A DNA stretch of 64,000 nt from Brachynemurus nebulosus. Lineage: Eukaryota; Arthropoda; Insecta; Neuroptera; Myrmeleontidae. Made by a program: the position numbers and the translations under genes. The first letter of the stretch is position 1. Each line of letters starts with the position of its first letter. The notes under the pieces are model-generated. The model was not told the DNA's origin and did no database searches. It saw only the letters and a list, made by a program, of their open reading frames with translations. The stretch covers positions 169,047,498-169,111,497 of the forward strand of contig JAPWDM010000001.1 of the NCBI GenBank assembly GCA_035578155.1, written 5' to 3'. This document shows positions 34,603 to 47,216 of this stretch, in pieces.

Positions 34603-37070
34603 CTGTTCGCCAGTTATTTTATAACTTAAACCTATAAACCATTTAACTCGTTTTCCCATTTTTGTACATGTTAAATGTTTTACCATATAAAATTCTCTCT
34701 TCTTTGCTTCGGACTTGTGTCAACCCAAAAATATTTTACTTATCATTTTTTTTCATATCGTACTGATTATTGTATCTGACAAAACTAATGCCAATGCACT
34801 TTTTCGTCAGCCATTTTTTAAGCCAAATCCATCTGACAGAGAGTAAGGATATAATGAATTTTTTAAATGGGGGATAAAATGGAAAATTAATAAAACAATT
34901 TTATAAAAACGTAATAATTAAATTCTATTTATTTCTAGCGAAATGCAATATTTCGTTACAATAATTAATATTAAAACAATGAGTATAGAGTTCTATCAAT
35001 AAAAACTGAAATTATGAAGTGTTATCCGATGTATCATTTTAATATGAAAATAACAATTTTTCTTATTAATCAAAAATAAATTAATTACCATCTATTTTAA
35101 TTCAGTATAAAAAATAATAGCAAATTTAACAAGTTACACATAATTAAATGTTAAAATAAAAAAAGATTCAAATCACAAACGGACAAGGATCTGTCTAAAT
35201 TTTACTAGTGTAATGAAATCAATTTGACTAAAAGACACTTAGCGCAGATTGCAAAAGAAAGCAATCTTAAATATACAATTTTCGGTATTACAAATATTCT
35301 CCTTTTTATTTCAAAGTACAATAATTTCTATTTAGTTATAATAGTTATAACTATTTTAATTTCTGTTGAAACAAAAAATGTCAAAAGTGTGATATTTTTG
35401 CACCCAGATAATTTGTACAATTGTCAATAAATAAATTTCGAGTTTCCAAATCGTTTGAATTTGGTTTACGGTAATTTGTAGTGTATAGAAAAACTTATTT
35501 ACAAGATTTAACACATCAATTAAAAAAACATACAAAACCCTATAACACCATAACCATTAACAATCTTCAAATTCTACCATTAAACTATGCTCAGACGAAG
35601 ATCGACAATCTATCGATTTCTTGATTCTCTATCGAAACCTTTAAAATCCATTAATGATGTTTTTTTAATAAAGCACATTAAAAAGAAAATTTTTAACTGA
35701 AACTGTCTCAATTTTCATGGTATACTGGGATATATAATCTTTAATTGTAAATCTAATATTTCCAATATAACTTAGCTTTTATAAATATAATTGATCCATA
35801 TTTTCTGGCAGGTAAAAAATACATAAAATAAAATGATGAACACATTCTTTCGATAAAAAAAAAAAATATTAAATGCCACGTTGACATTTTACCATAGATT
35901 AAAAAACGGTCATTGATAACATACTATGTACAGATGTACGAGCTTGAAGTATTTTTGATTGTTTACTGGACGAGATGTTTTAACCAGTAAAGGAGTTATC
36001 ATGATTTAACTACTCCAGTAATTAAGCAATAAAAATTGCTTAAAGTATTAATCTATGGTCTAAAAATCTGTCTCTAGTGCTGATAGTTTCTAATAAAAGA
36101 TTACAAGTTTTTACCTGGCAGGTTAAGTAAAAAAAATATTTTTATACGTGTGACTGAGGTTAATTTTTTACTCCTTTGAAACTCGATAAGGTTGGTCGTC
36201 CATTGGATGCGGAAATTTAATTCGGGCGAATGTGCAGGAAACGGACGAACGATCCAAACAGCTGATAAGCAATACATCCTCGTCCATTGAAAACGTTCAC
36301 AGCTGTTTGGATCGTTCGTCCGTTTCCTGCGAATTCGTCCGAATTACATTTCGCACATATCAGCATCCAATTGACGACCAGCCTAAGACGACCTATCTAG
36401 TTGAATTTTACATTTTTTGGTCCACATAAAACACAAATGTTTCACTGGTCATGGACTAATTATTACAGTTTTATTACCTGTTAGACTGGTTGTGCAGATT
36501 TCCATCTCCGTCTCAGCATATGTTTATCCTTCTGGTTATAGATATGTAAATATACTAATAATTATAAACTAATTAATTAACTTCTAGATACATTATTATT
36601 CAATAGTTCTCTATGATTAATATGCCTAGAATTTATCACATCCAATAGATTATGTGAATACACGTATCACACACACGCACTGTGCTTCTATTTTTATATT
36701 TTAATGTTATAGTCCAAGAGCTGGTGGTCATTTTTGACACAATATTTACTTAAAAGTGAATGTTTATTAATTATCTACTAACATCCCAATAATTAATCGA
36801 ATAATTTATGATCGAATGATTAGTAATACGAATTACTAAACACTACGGTCCACAAGTTCAAGTAGTGTGTACTATTTTTCCAGAACGGGGAAAAACATAT
36901 AATTTCGGTAATTTTACAGGTATGATCCAAACTTATATTTTTTTTAATGGAATGCTTACTGATTTTAAGCAGCATTTAAAAGTTGATATTGTGATTTTTT
37001 CAGTGATATTGGAACCCAGCCTGAACTATAGACATAAATTATAGATGATTGGTCATGAATATTAACAGTA
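34603..37070. other. Intergenic A+T-rich sequence, one MITE, no gene seen
   Basis: Between RpL10Ab and Ro60 no conserved protein exon could be recognised. The only clear structure is the MITE at 36190-36383. Confidence 0.55.
36190..36383. mobile_element. Harbinger-like MITE, 194 bp, TAA duplication
   Basis: The arms 'ggttggtcgtccattggatg' and the complementary right end, with inner 'ggaaacggacgaacgatcca' paired, form a near-complete hairpin. TAA flanks both sides (36187-36189, 36384-36386). Confidence 0.85.
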
Positions 37071-37074
37071 TGAG

Positions 37075-37510
37075 GCCCGAGCACTTTCACAGGGAAGCCG
37101 ACAATATTTTTAAACAAATTTTATGTAAACAAGTACATGAAATGATTCCACAGAACATTAAATGATTCAACATGTATGTGTTATACAGGTCAAAAGATGA
37201 GTACATAATTATTATTTTAATAAAATACAAATATACATACAAGCATATAACACACACATACATACATATTGTGGATAAAAATATTATTGTAAATAAAAGA
37301 TGAAGCCTAGATATTTTGATGATAAATTATGTATATTTATATGTACAAAAAATGAAGTGTAAAATGAAGTGTTCGGTACGTAGTAATAAATCTTTTTTAT
37401 AAATATTTTTAAGTGTTTTGTTTATTATTCTAAATATTGATCGCGGTCGGCTTTTGTGGATGTTTTGTTTGGTTTCGGATGCCGAAGCCGTGGGACTGAA
37501 AGTGTTAAAA
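37075..37510. repeat. Dispersed repeat, copy also at 45.55-46.24 kb
   Basis: Shared blocks in the same order are 'cgagcactttca', 'aatatttttaaa', 'atgattcaacatgt', 'ttttaagtgttttgtttatt', 'cgcg(g/a)tcgg' and 'ggatgccga'. A trace of the family ('gatcactgatcgcgatcagc') also appears near 55630. The class is unknown. Confidence 0.6.
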
Positions 37511-37988
37511 TAAAAATTTTTGGCTGCTAGGCAACATGTATCAACACGTAAAATTTTGTACTGTTGTTGTATAAATTCATTTGATGGTGTTACTAATTAG
37601 TAAATAATCAACCTCATAATCGAAATATTTTTTTAGTATCGTTCATAATCGCCTATTACTTCCTGAAAAAACTTCAGCTTTTAGGTTAAAGATTATATTT
37701 TTTTTTTATAGTTTTGAAAATGGTCACTAGCTTCTGGACTGTTGCTGACTTAAAATGGTAACAAATAATAAAAAAAAGATTTTGTTGCTAAGTCAATTTG
37801 CTAAAATAATTCGAGTAACTATATCGTGTCTGCAATTTAATTTAGTAACGACTAAACAACAGTATTGTAGCTAACTAAGCATACTTGTGTATTAAACCGT
37901 GTAAACAAGTTGAAAATATATCCCTAAGCAAATATTTATATGTATTAAAGCCTTACATATTAATATTTGTGTGATTAATTTAAATATA

Positions 37989-40900
37989 TTAATTAAATGA
38001 ATCATTTGCGAATGATTCAATTATTTTTGGGACGTTCTCATCAAAACCACAAATATCTATCATCCCCGAAATTCCGGTGGCTGATGCGAATTTGTGACAA
38101 CACAGGCTCATGCTAATAAGTCTGAAACAAAAAAATTAATTTAGAAACAAGAAATAAATATTATTTAAAATAAACATACTTCGATTTTGCATGAACATTT
38201 TTACGATATTTTTCTAAACAATTTCGCATATTTATGGGCGGCGTTCTCATCTCTTTTGGCATTTGGAAGTACACTTTTGGTGAGTGGAAAATGTTAATGA
38301 ACACATCAATGTTTTTCTTCTTTTTCTCGGCCCAATCAAATGGCTTCTGAAACAGTGTATGACCACTTTGTATGTTGCGTAGTCGACTTTCGGCATCCTT
38401 GAAGCTAATTCCTGAAAACAATAGTAAACTGTTTTCTAAGGATTTTATCAAAGAAACGAACACTATTAAACAATTCGATAGTTGGTAATTTAATAAACAG
38501 ATGACGCATTTAATTTTTTATAGATATTAGTGTCCCTCAACTAAATAGCGTCAGGACAAAACAGCCATTTTTCATTAAAGAAATGTCAAAATTAATAATT
38601 GAAGACATGAGTGGATGAAGATGTTATGTAACATTTTTTTTAAAAATTCATTTTTTGCAAAATTTTGAAATATCCTATGCTGAAGTATCATATACTAAAA
38701 TTTGGTTTCATTACGTCCAATAGTTTTGTAGAAATTCAATAATAAACATGAGCTATTGCATGGGAAGTATATGTAAATAAAAACTTTCAAACGCTTTCGT
38801 AAAATTATAAAAATGTTACCTTCATCCACTCATGTTTTCAATTATCACATGTTTGAGTACATAATTATTCGTAGGGGTGTGCGAATAGTGCTCGAATCGA
38901 ATCGAATCGAATAGTGCTATTCGATTCGATTTCGAATCGAATAATTCGACTTTTCGAATTATTCTAAAAATCGAATTATTCGAAGAAAAATCGAATTATT
39001 TCGTTTCATTTTTTCGGATAGCTCGAACTTTTTCTTTTTTTATTTCTAAGACTCAAACATACTAAGAACTTTAATAATATAATTTATATATATTATTATA
39101 TGTAGTTTCATTTACAGAGCCAATTCATCCAAAAAATAATTCTTTTTAACTTCCCACTGGGAAGTTATTGCAGTGGATTGTTTTGTCGCATTTTTTTGTG
39201 TTTTAGGTTTTAACGAATATTCGAATCGAAAATTCAGCTATTACACCCACTGTCATGGGGCGACAAGTTTTTGTAACAATAAACTTTTATTATTACTGTT
39301 TGATTTATCCTGTTCTTTAGGAATAATGTAACTTTCATTTATCAAATTATTGTAATGATATCGATTTTCTTTTTTTAAAATTTAAATTAAATGTTTAAAA
39401 ATTTCTAAGAAACAAAAGAAAAAACAAAAATTCGAGCTATTCGAATTATTAGTTTTCTTTCGAATAATTCGATTTTTCGAATTATTAGTTTTCTTTCGAA
39501 TAATTCGATTTTTCGAATTATTCGTTCTCTTTCGAATAATTCGAATATTTTTCGAATAATTCGATTTTTCGAATTTGAACTGTAATGACTGCTCATACTT
39601 CACATTACATGAATATTTTATTTAATAACTGCAAACACATTCATTTATTAGAAAAATTGTAAATAAAATAATACAAAATCACGGTGAATTATCTTTTTAA
39701 AATTAAAAACTAATAAAAACAGCATTGAGGACGTATTTAGCGCATTTAGTATTCAACTTTGGGGAAACAAGGTTAGAATGTCAAAAGAATCCGTCAAAAA
39801 AAGAACGTCGGTCGTTGTCATGTGCTACATGTCTTACCAGCCTATTTACAACTCACTTTTTTTTGCTTGAGTGCAAAGAGTTAAAGTTATTAATCTTGTT
39901 ATTAATATTAATATTTCTTACCTTTTTCTAAATTAACTGGATGAACGCCTCTGTCGTTAAAAACAGCAATCACAACATCCTTCTGGGATTTCAACAGATA
40001 CAAAACGATTATTACAGCAGCTTCGTAAGCAGACACATTGCCACATTTGAAACATTTATCGTTCATGTGATCTCTGGTATCTATGCTTATCATGTAACTG
40101 ACGTTTGTTCGGGCCGGATTTTGAAATGACTGATATAAAACTTTACCCAGTGCATTTACAATTGCACTGTTTGGTACAAATGGTGGTTTGGCAACTGGAG
40201 CGTCACCACTGGCTTTCGCTTTTTTCGCGTCACGATCTTTATAATATTCCAATTTTTTATAATCTGGACACCTAGAATATTTCACATTTTTTTTTTTAAT
40301 ATTAATGTTCAAAATTTTTTTAAGGTTAAATACAGTGTTGGGCGTAATTAATTATTTTCTTTGTAATGTGTAAATTACACAATAGAGTACTTGACTGAAG
40401 TTACAAAAATATTCTAGAAGCATTGTTTTTCCATATCAGTTAAGTAATTTTTTTTATTTTCGACAGATTTCGTAAAAAATCATCGAAAAAAATAACCTTA
40501 CAATTTTAAATGAGAAAAAGGCGGGAAAAACACCTCACTATAGTGACGTCACATTTTGGAGCAATTAAAGGTCAATGTCAATATTTATAACTTTGATTAT
40601 ATTCATAAAATGTCAAAGTAAAAGCAAGTATTTATTTGAATTCTGGTCGATTATTATTAATATATGTATATAAGCTAATAAAAATATTCAAAAGAAAACA
40701 CAATTTCACCTCACCGATGAAAATTATCAAAATCGACATATCTAGCTACAAAATTTTACATCATTTTCAAGAAATGGCGCGTTTTTACTAATTTAAATAT
40801 TTGTTGAAAAATGACGATTTTCAAAATAAAATTTCTAAACAGTTATCAAATTTTGTTATGTTTCATCATTAAAATTGGACATATGTAATGATAATGCATA

Positions 40901-43900
40901 GAATTATTTAACATTTGACACAAATTTTAAATACAGTCAAGTACCGTATTACTTATAAACACAGAAACGCAGTTCTGATAGGCCCGTTTAACCGGGTTGA
41001 GTCACACTTAACCGGGGCTGGCAACGACGAGAGAAATGACGGGCCCCCGGGCACAACAAAAAGTTTTCAAACATTTTTTTCCAAAAATACAATTGACGAG
41101 CAAAAAAAAAAACATCTCACTTTCTTCGGCCCCCTAATCGAGGTCGCAGCCCCCCTTTAGACCCGGGCCTCCGGACAATTGTCCCACCTGCTCTTTACAT
41201 TTAAAGAAGATAAAAAAAACAAGGTTCAATGTACCTAAAGTAACAATTTTGAAAATATACCATATTTTCAAAAGAACAATCCAAAGTTGCAATTTTTATA
41301 ATTATTTTGACAAATATCCAAAATATTATGTATTTCTGATAACACGATTTAAAACGAAATATGATTCATCAGAAAATATCAGAGATAACACTGTCCTTAT
41401 TTCATTTTAAATCACATTACTACAAATACATAATATTTTGATATTTTTAAAAATAATTATAAAATTTATCACAATTTTGGATTGTTCTGTTGGTAACTTG
41501 ATGGAGAGTGAACGTTGTCAGAACATTTTTATTGATAAAAAAAAGGAGATGTGGCTATTTATACATACAGTATGTATACGCAATTGGCTATTTATACATA
41601 CAGTATGTATACGCAATTGGCTATTTATACATACAGTATGTATACGCAATTGGCTATTTATACATACAGTATGTATACGAAATTGGCTATTTATACATAC
41701 AGTATGTATATGAAATATTTTGTGTAAATATGCAATATGTACACGCAGTTGGCTACTTATACACAACTTGAGCACCAAAAATATCATACAAATTTCGTGG
41801 TGCGCGTATTGAAATGGACTTTTCCATTGGTGGCAGTAAAATAACTTACAATAACGAATTTATCAATTCTAATAATAATGAATTTCTCGCGTACCACCGA
41901 TTTAATTTTGCATAATCTTTTTAGCTTAAGAAGTTATCCCTTAAACGGATTTTTGCGACGCGAACCGGAAGTTGCATAATCTGAGGGTTTAAATTAGCAA
42001 AAATTGTATATAAGAAATATAAATAGGCAAATGTACTATCGGATACCCTCCGACTTAACTAAATGTTTTTCTTATATACTCTTTTTGATTTAAAATAAGA
42101 AATTATTTTCTAAATTAATTTTTAGAAACGTTGATCGAAAGTGTATTTTTTAATCCATTGAATACAGACACAACTAAAAAAAAAGGTTTCCGTTATTATG
42201 GTGATAAAAACTAGAGGCAGATTCTTATAGAATTTGATTAGTGGAACAAAAAAGGAAGAACAAAGTTTTTGGATACCCTGTTCAGTTTTCGAGATAATAC
42301 GTGTCTTACATATTTCTAAAACTTACTATAATGAGATAATGGATTGTATATTATACACATAGGTATACATAGCATCAATTTTTATGAATTTAATTAAAAT
42401 ATTTTGATTTTTATTCACAGAAATAAGTGAAAAATGAACGGGACATCACCAATGAAGCCTCATTCTTAGGCAAAGGGTAATTATTTACAAATAGGCCTCG
42501 GCGTGTAATCGCTTCAAAATTATTTAATTACCCTTTGCCTGAAAATGAAATGTCAATGATGCCGTCTGGTCCATTTTCCATTTACTTCTATCAATAAATG
42601 CCGTAATATACCTACCGTAATTGTCTACTCAATATAGTAAGTTTTACAAATTTGACACTTAATATCACTAAGGAAAATATCGAAAAAATTCATTCTTTCT
42701 TTTTTGTGCTACTCACCAAGTTCCATAAGAATCTGTTTTTAATTTTTGTTGCTACGGTAACGGAAAACTTTTAGTAACCCCTAAACTTAGACAAGGGTTG
42801 AAAAATACGCTACCGGTCCGCGTCGCCAAAAATCCGTTTAGGGGATAAGTTCTTAAACCAAAAAATTATGTAAAAAAAAAAAAAAATCAACTCAATCGGA
42901 GGTATTAGATTATTATAATGGTGTAGTTATTATAAAAATATTAATTGTAATAATAGCGCATTCACTTAGTATGTATAAGTAGCCAACTGCGTATACATAC
43001 TTCATGTTTAAATATCCAATTCAGTATACATATCATAATTTTCATAATTATGTACACGGAGAGAAAATTCCCATAAAAATTACTGTACTCATACTACAAT
43101 CGACGTGTAACAGACGAACATATCCAATTTTTGTATAGTAAAATTATAAAAATTACAATAATATAACTATAATTTTTATAATTTTACCATACAAAAATTG
43201 GATATGTTCGCCTGTTACACGTCGATTGTAGTATGAGTACAGTAATTTTTATAGGAATTTTCTCTCCGTGTATAAACAGCCAATTTCATACACATACTAT
43301 ATATGTATAAATAGCCAATTTTGTATACATCCTGTATGTATAAATAGCCAATTGCGTATACATACTGTATGTATAAATAGCCACATCCTAAAAAAAATAA
43401 TATTAAATTTCTTACATCAAAATACCAACAATATTACTTTATATAAATTGAACCTTACATATGAATCTCCTGATAATAATCTTTCCTTGAATTCCCCCTT
43501 TTACAAAATTTTACAGCAATTTGAAATTTTATATATCTCTATCAAATGTAATTGTAACCACTATGAAAGTGTTACAACACGAAACTAAAATCACAGTTTC
43601 ATAATGAGATAGGCGCTAAAGTAAAATTTTGATTATACATTTAAAAAGTTTACTAATAAATTACAATGTAAAGTTTATCAAACAAAATGTACATTAAATA
43701 AACAAATTAATTAATATTGTTTTTATTTAAATTTTTGTTTTCTAGATTTGAGCGTTACTTTATGGTATTCCATTTTAAAATAAAAAGACAATTTTTACTT
43801 TGCTAATACCACTTTATTTAAAGTTTTTAAATAACTGTGATATGTTTCGGCTCGTATGACCATTAAATGTTCGTTAATGGCCATACGGGCCGAAACATGT

Positions 43901-46900
43901 CACACACATTTAAAAATTTTAATTAAAGTGGTATTAGCAAAGTAAAAATTGTCTTTTTATTTTGTTTTCTGTTGATTTAGTTTTATTAATTTTAAGAAGC
44001 AAAAAAATACCTAGAGGCCAGTGACTAGTTTACTGCTATGTACCTGTATTACGACAATAACAAACATTCTGCGTGTATAGACATGCAGCGTTTGATTGTG
44101 TTTGTTATACAAGAGTGGATTGGTTGTAACACTTTGGTAGTGTACAGTTTTATAGTGGCTACTGTATGTAATTAAATTATTGAAATTGTACGTGATTTGT
44201 AATTAAAAAATAAGTACAAATTACATTTTGCCAAATACTGATTAAAAAGAACAAACCTTCCGTTGTGTTCGTAATTTCTTAATGCAATAAGAACTTGTAC
44301 TGGATGTATGCCAGATGCTTTTACACGTTCCGGTGTGTTCAAATACGTTAGAACTTTCGCTAATACAGGCGAATGTTGTTTCAAAAGGCCGAAATTAGAA
44401 AGACGGGGTAAAATGTTGAGCAGCGTTTTATACGAAAGACGCGGAATCAAAACGTTCCAGATCTAAAACATAGAAATTATTATATAAGGGCCCTTTTTAT
44501 TTAAGGATTACAAATTAAAAATATAAAGTGATGGTAGGTACTTTAAACGTTTCATACCTCCGGATTTTTATGGAAATGAAAAGGCACATGCTCTATTTTC
44601 AAATTATATTCTTCAATCATTTGTGCCAATTTGTCCGCTTCTTCACAATGCTTGAATTTTTCAATCAGTCGAAAATGATCGAGTACAGCCTTGGCTTCTT
44701 CAACATTAGCAAACTTCTCGTCAGCCTTTTTTAATCCATAAAATACATATGTTAAAATAGCTTCCTTAGCTGAAAATAAAAATTATAAACTGAAATTCCA
44801 GAGTTTCATGTCGATACAGTCAAAGTTATATAAATGCAACTTCAATAAGTGCACACGTTAAATAAATACCAGTCAAGCCAGCCAGCTACCACTAGAGACT
44901 AGATAAAAAATATGTTGATGAACGGTTAACTGTAACTTTGTTATTTTTAACAAAAATTTGCAACATTTGGATCTTAAATGTCATAATTATATATATATTC
45001 ATGTGGATTCATTGTATTCATTTGGATTTTAAATGTCATAACTATATATATTCATGTGAGGAAGTCTCACTTATATTTTTCATTTAAGCTTTCCATCACA
45101 AAAAAAATCCTAATCATATATGTGCACATATCCTAACTCATAGGTACCATTTTGTTTTCCATCTTTATTTTTTTAATTAAGAGGTTAAAAAAATCCTAAT
45201 CATATCTATACGCAAATCGTGATAAAAAAAAAAAGATAGAAAACTTTAATAGGTATATAGGACTGGATTTACACTAGGGGCACGTGGGACTAGTGCCCTG
45301 GGCGGAAAATTTTTAACAGGGCGGTAAAATTTAGAATTTGACGTTCTTTTTTTTGTTCGTTTCTTATTTATTTATTTTTTTTTTTTTTGCTGGAAAAAGT
45401 TATTAAGAAATTTTTTCTAGAGAACGGCACAGCCTGCATTTTGTACGGTACCCCGGACGGCATTAAATGTTCTTTTTTAACACGATTTGCTTAATTTAAA
45501 TAACAAAAAAAAATTTAATTTGCTGCTTCTCATAATTATTAACACTATACAGTCCGAGCACTTTCATAGTAAACTTCCCCAGTGGCCGGAAATATTTTTA
45601 AAGAAACTTTATATAAATAAATACATAAAATGATTCAACATGTGTAAACATACTTACATATACATTGATATTTTTAATAAAATCAATAACAGGAAGTAAG
45701 ATAATCAACTGGTAAAAATAAATACCTATACAAAAAAAAAAATGTACGGTGAAAAAATGTTTAATTTTGTCAAACTTTCACTAAAATATAGATATATTAT
45801 TTTTCACACACTAGTTTTCGGTTGATTAAACCATCTTTAGGTGAAAACTGAACTGAACTGAACTTCAGTTCAGTTCTAGTTTTCAATTTTTTCAGTGCAG
45901 AAAACAAAACTGAACTGAAGAAGACAAAATTAAAAAATTTTTCACCATATTCATTATGGATTTTCAGAAAGTAAAATTATCTACAATTAATTATGTAAAA
46001 AAAAAATAATAAAAATAATAATATAAAATATGTTTTATAAATATTTTTAAGTGTTTTGTTTATTCTAAAAATGTTTATAGAAACCAACACACACTTGTTT
46101 TTGTAGATACTTGTTTGTGGTAACATCGCATACATAATATGTAATAATTGACCGCGATCGGCCTCTGCGGTTGTTGATTATTTTTGGATGCCGAAAAAGT
46201 GGACAATAAAGTGTTAATAATCAGTGGCTTAACTACAATAGAGCATGTGGAGTGAAAGTGTTAGGCTTCAATTTATCCCTATTTACTGAATTTAAAAAAA
46301 AAATGAACATAGTCAAACTCGTTTCAGGGCGAGTTTAACCAAAAAAATGTAGTTACGCCCAGTGGCGGATTTACCCTAAGTGCCACTCTTAGCTCCGTGA
46401 AGAATGCCGTCCCTAACACTTTTTCTTAAAAAAACAGTGACGAGCAAAAAAAAACTTCAAATTTTAAATTTTGTTGCCCTTTTTGCCCAAATTTGCCACC
46501 CCTAAAATCTGCCGCTCTAGGCTCCAGCCTACTCAGCCTGCTGGTAAATCGACCACTGGTTACGCCACTGTAATTAGTGAGTATCTATTAGACCTAACTC
46601 GTGCGTTTTTGTAATTTTCAACCGTACATTCTAAGCTTAAGAAAAATAAAACGAAAATTAGCCCCAATATATTTCGTATACTTTAATCACCTTTATCTGT
46701 AGTTCGAGGGTGTGTCATTTTAAAAATATCTTTGTGAGACCATCCATGTTTACTGCGAACTTTGGTGACAGTATCAGCCAGATGCATCGGTTCCAAACCT
46801 AAGTACCATTTATTAATACATTTACGAAATCCCATACCAAAACCTTTATGTTCAGACAACTGAATGAAAAATTTTATAAACAAATGTATATCATTTGTGG

Positions 46901-47216
46901 TTTCACAAACATTTTTTATAGCTGCATACGCAGCAGTTCGTAATTTATTATTTTCGCTACGTGTACAAACAGCCAATGCAAATATAGCAGCATCTCTATT
47001 TGGGCATGTTGAATTTTTAACAGCCTTTTCAATTATCGGAATTATTTCATCTTCTTTCTTCTTGTCAATGAATTGATTAATTGATAGCAAACGTTCTTTC
47101 GTAAAATATTTGTGAACATGAGGTTCTCCAGCGATGTATCTTGGCTCTTCAGACATCAAATACAAATAACGGTTTAAACTTAGTTCTTTAGTTGGCATTT
47201 CTTTTTTATTTGCCAT
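37989..47216 (-). CDS. Ro60: Ro60/TROVE-domain ribonucleoprotein, 552 aa, degenerate MIDAS
   Basis: Ro60 is a ring of HEAT-like repeats (TROVE domain) that binds Y RNAs and the 3' ends of misfolded non-coding RNAs, with a C-terminal von Willebrand A (vWA) domain. Exons on the minus strand are 47216-46691, 44769-44558, 44462-44257, 40271-39922, 38411-38180 and 38121-37989, totalling 1659 nt with TAA stop. The TROVE domain (about 1-315) is well conserved, e.g. 'GFGMGFRKCINKWYLG', 'HGWSHKDIFKMTHPRTTDK', 'ASGIHPVQVLIALRNYEHNG'. A Lys/Ala/Pro-rich linker (about 326-348) precedes the vWA domain (about 350-552), which ends 'GMIDICGFDENVPKIIESF'. The DxSxS MIDAS motif of vertebrate Ro60 is replaced by D379-T-R-D-H, and the later 'FTD' by 'FHS', so divalent-metal binding is probably lost. 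Length and splice phases are normal, so this is a divergent gene, not a pseudogene. Introns 1 and 3 are swollen with transposons. Confidence 0.94.
38873..39585. repeat. ttcgaa-rich TE (hAT-type terminal repeats) in Ro60 intron 4
   Basis: Both ends consist of many degenerate 'attcgaa' and 'tcgaatcga' units in inverted orientation, around an A+T-rich middle. Such ends are seen on insect hAT-family non-autonomous elements. The apparent ORFs here are only translations of the repeat units. Confidence 0.6.
40387..40945. mobile_element. MITE copy 2 with 'gtacttgactg' ends, inverted relative to 34.05 kb
   Basis: It has the same ends and near-identical body as 34055-34602, read on the other strand, including the CRE-like tgacgtca palindrome. 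It lies in Ro60 intron 3. Confidence 0.85.
40981..41185. repeat. Degraded hAT-MITE-like fragment
   Basis: Blocks 'gacgagagaaatgacgggcc', 'ttgacgagcaaaaaa' and 'gacccgggcc' belong to the family seen at 12.9, 47.7, 52.1 and 63.4 kb. It sits in Ro60 intron 3 and is much more G+C-rich than its surroundings. Confidence 0.55.
41553..41717. repeat. 33-bp tandem array (five units)
   Basis: The unit begins 'ggctatttatacatacagta' and ends 'tgtatacgcaatt', with only g/c-to-a changes among copies. Because 33 is a multiple of three it stays open in several frames, producing spurious ORFs. There are no spacers, so this is not a CRISPR. Confidence 0.95.
43055..43270. mobile_element. Near-perfect palindromic MITE, 216 bp, TA duplication
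   Basis: The arms start 'cacggagagaaaattc' and are complementary along almost the entire element ('ctacaatcgacgtgtaac', 'catatccaatttttgta'). TA flanks both ends. A second copy is at 60307-60864, interrupted by a Helitron. Confidence 0.9.
43780..43961. mobile_element. Palindromic MITE in Ro60 intron 3
   Basis: The outer arms 'gacaatttttactttgctaa' and complement, and an inner stem around 'atgtttcggc' / 'gccgaaacat', form one long hairpin. A 28-bp motif found at three other sites lies just to its left (43744-43771). Confidence 0.75.
45545..46240. repeat. Dispersed repeat copy matching 37.07-37.51 kb
   Basis: The order of conserved blocks is the same as in 37075-37510, with extra inserted sequence. 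It contains a short imperfect repeat of 'actgaactgaactt' near 45850-45915. It lies in Ro60 intron 1. Confidence 0.6.
46222..46570. mobile_element. hAT-like MITE interrupted by another MITE
   Basis: The left end 'cagtggcttaactaca' and the right end, re-joined across the inner insertion, are inverted copies of each other. The inner element cut into the last 4 bp of the right terminal repeat. Confidence 0.7.
46360..46558. mobile_element. Nested hAT-like MITE, 199 bp, 8-bp TSD
   Basis: The ends 'cagtggcggatttaccc' and 'ggtaaatcgaccactg' are inverted. A perfect duplication, gttacgcc, lies at 46352-46359 and 46559-46566, and is itself part of the outer element's terminal repeat. Confidence 0.9.

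Larger units (their letters stand above)
41545..43388. mobile_element. Foldback-like element, 1844 bp, with 33-bp subterminal repeats and 9-bp TSD
   Basis: The two ends ('gg(ag)atgtggctatttatac' in inverted orientation) each run into tandem copies of a 33-bp unit: about five clean copies on the left and shorter, diverged runs on the right. A 9-bp duplication, taaaaaaaa, flanks it (41536-41544, 43389-43397). Tandemly repeated inverted termini plus 9-bp duplications are the hallmark of Drosophila FB elements. The interior holds a further inverted pair (about 41930-41975 and 42805-42860) sharing 'aaacggatttttg' and 'cgacgcg', and a palindromic MITE (43055-43270). Confidence 0.85.

Noticed and set aside
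36464..36560. Possible small exon (either strand) near 36.5 kb
   Set aside because: Splice-like borders exist on both strands, but neither reading gives a recognisable or extendable protein.
39382..39603. Repetitive Ser/Asn/Arg-rich ORFs
   Set aside because: They are translations of 'ttcgaataattcga' repeat units of a transposon end and have no independent coding signal.
41553..41717. 33-bp direct repeats as a possible CRISPR array or repeat protein
   Set aside because: The units are contiguous with no spacers, lie at the inverted ends of a transposon, and are in an insect intron. The ORFs arise because 33 is divisible by three.
37989..47216. Y RNA gene next to Ro60
   Set aside because: No Pol III A/B-box pair with a Y-RNA-like stem was seen within or around the gene; a covariance-model search would be needed to exclude it.
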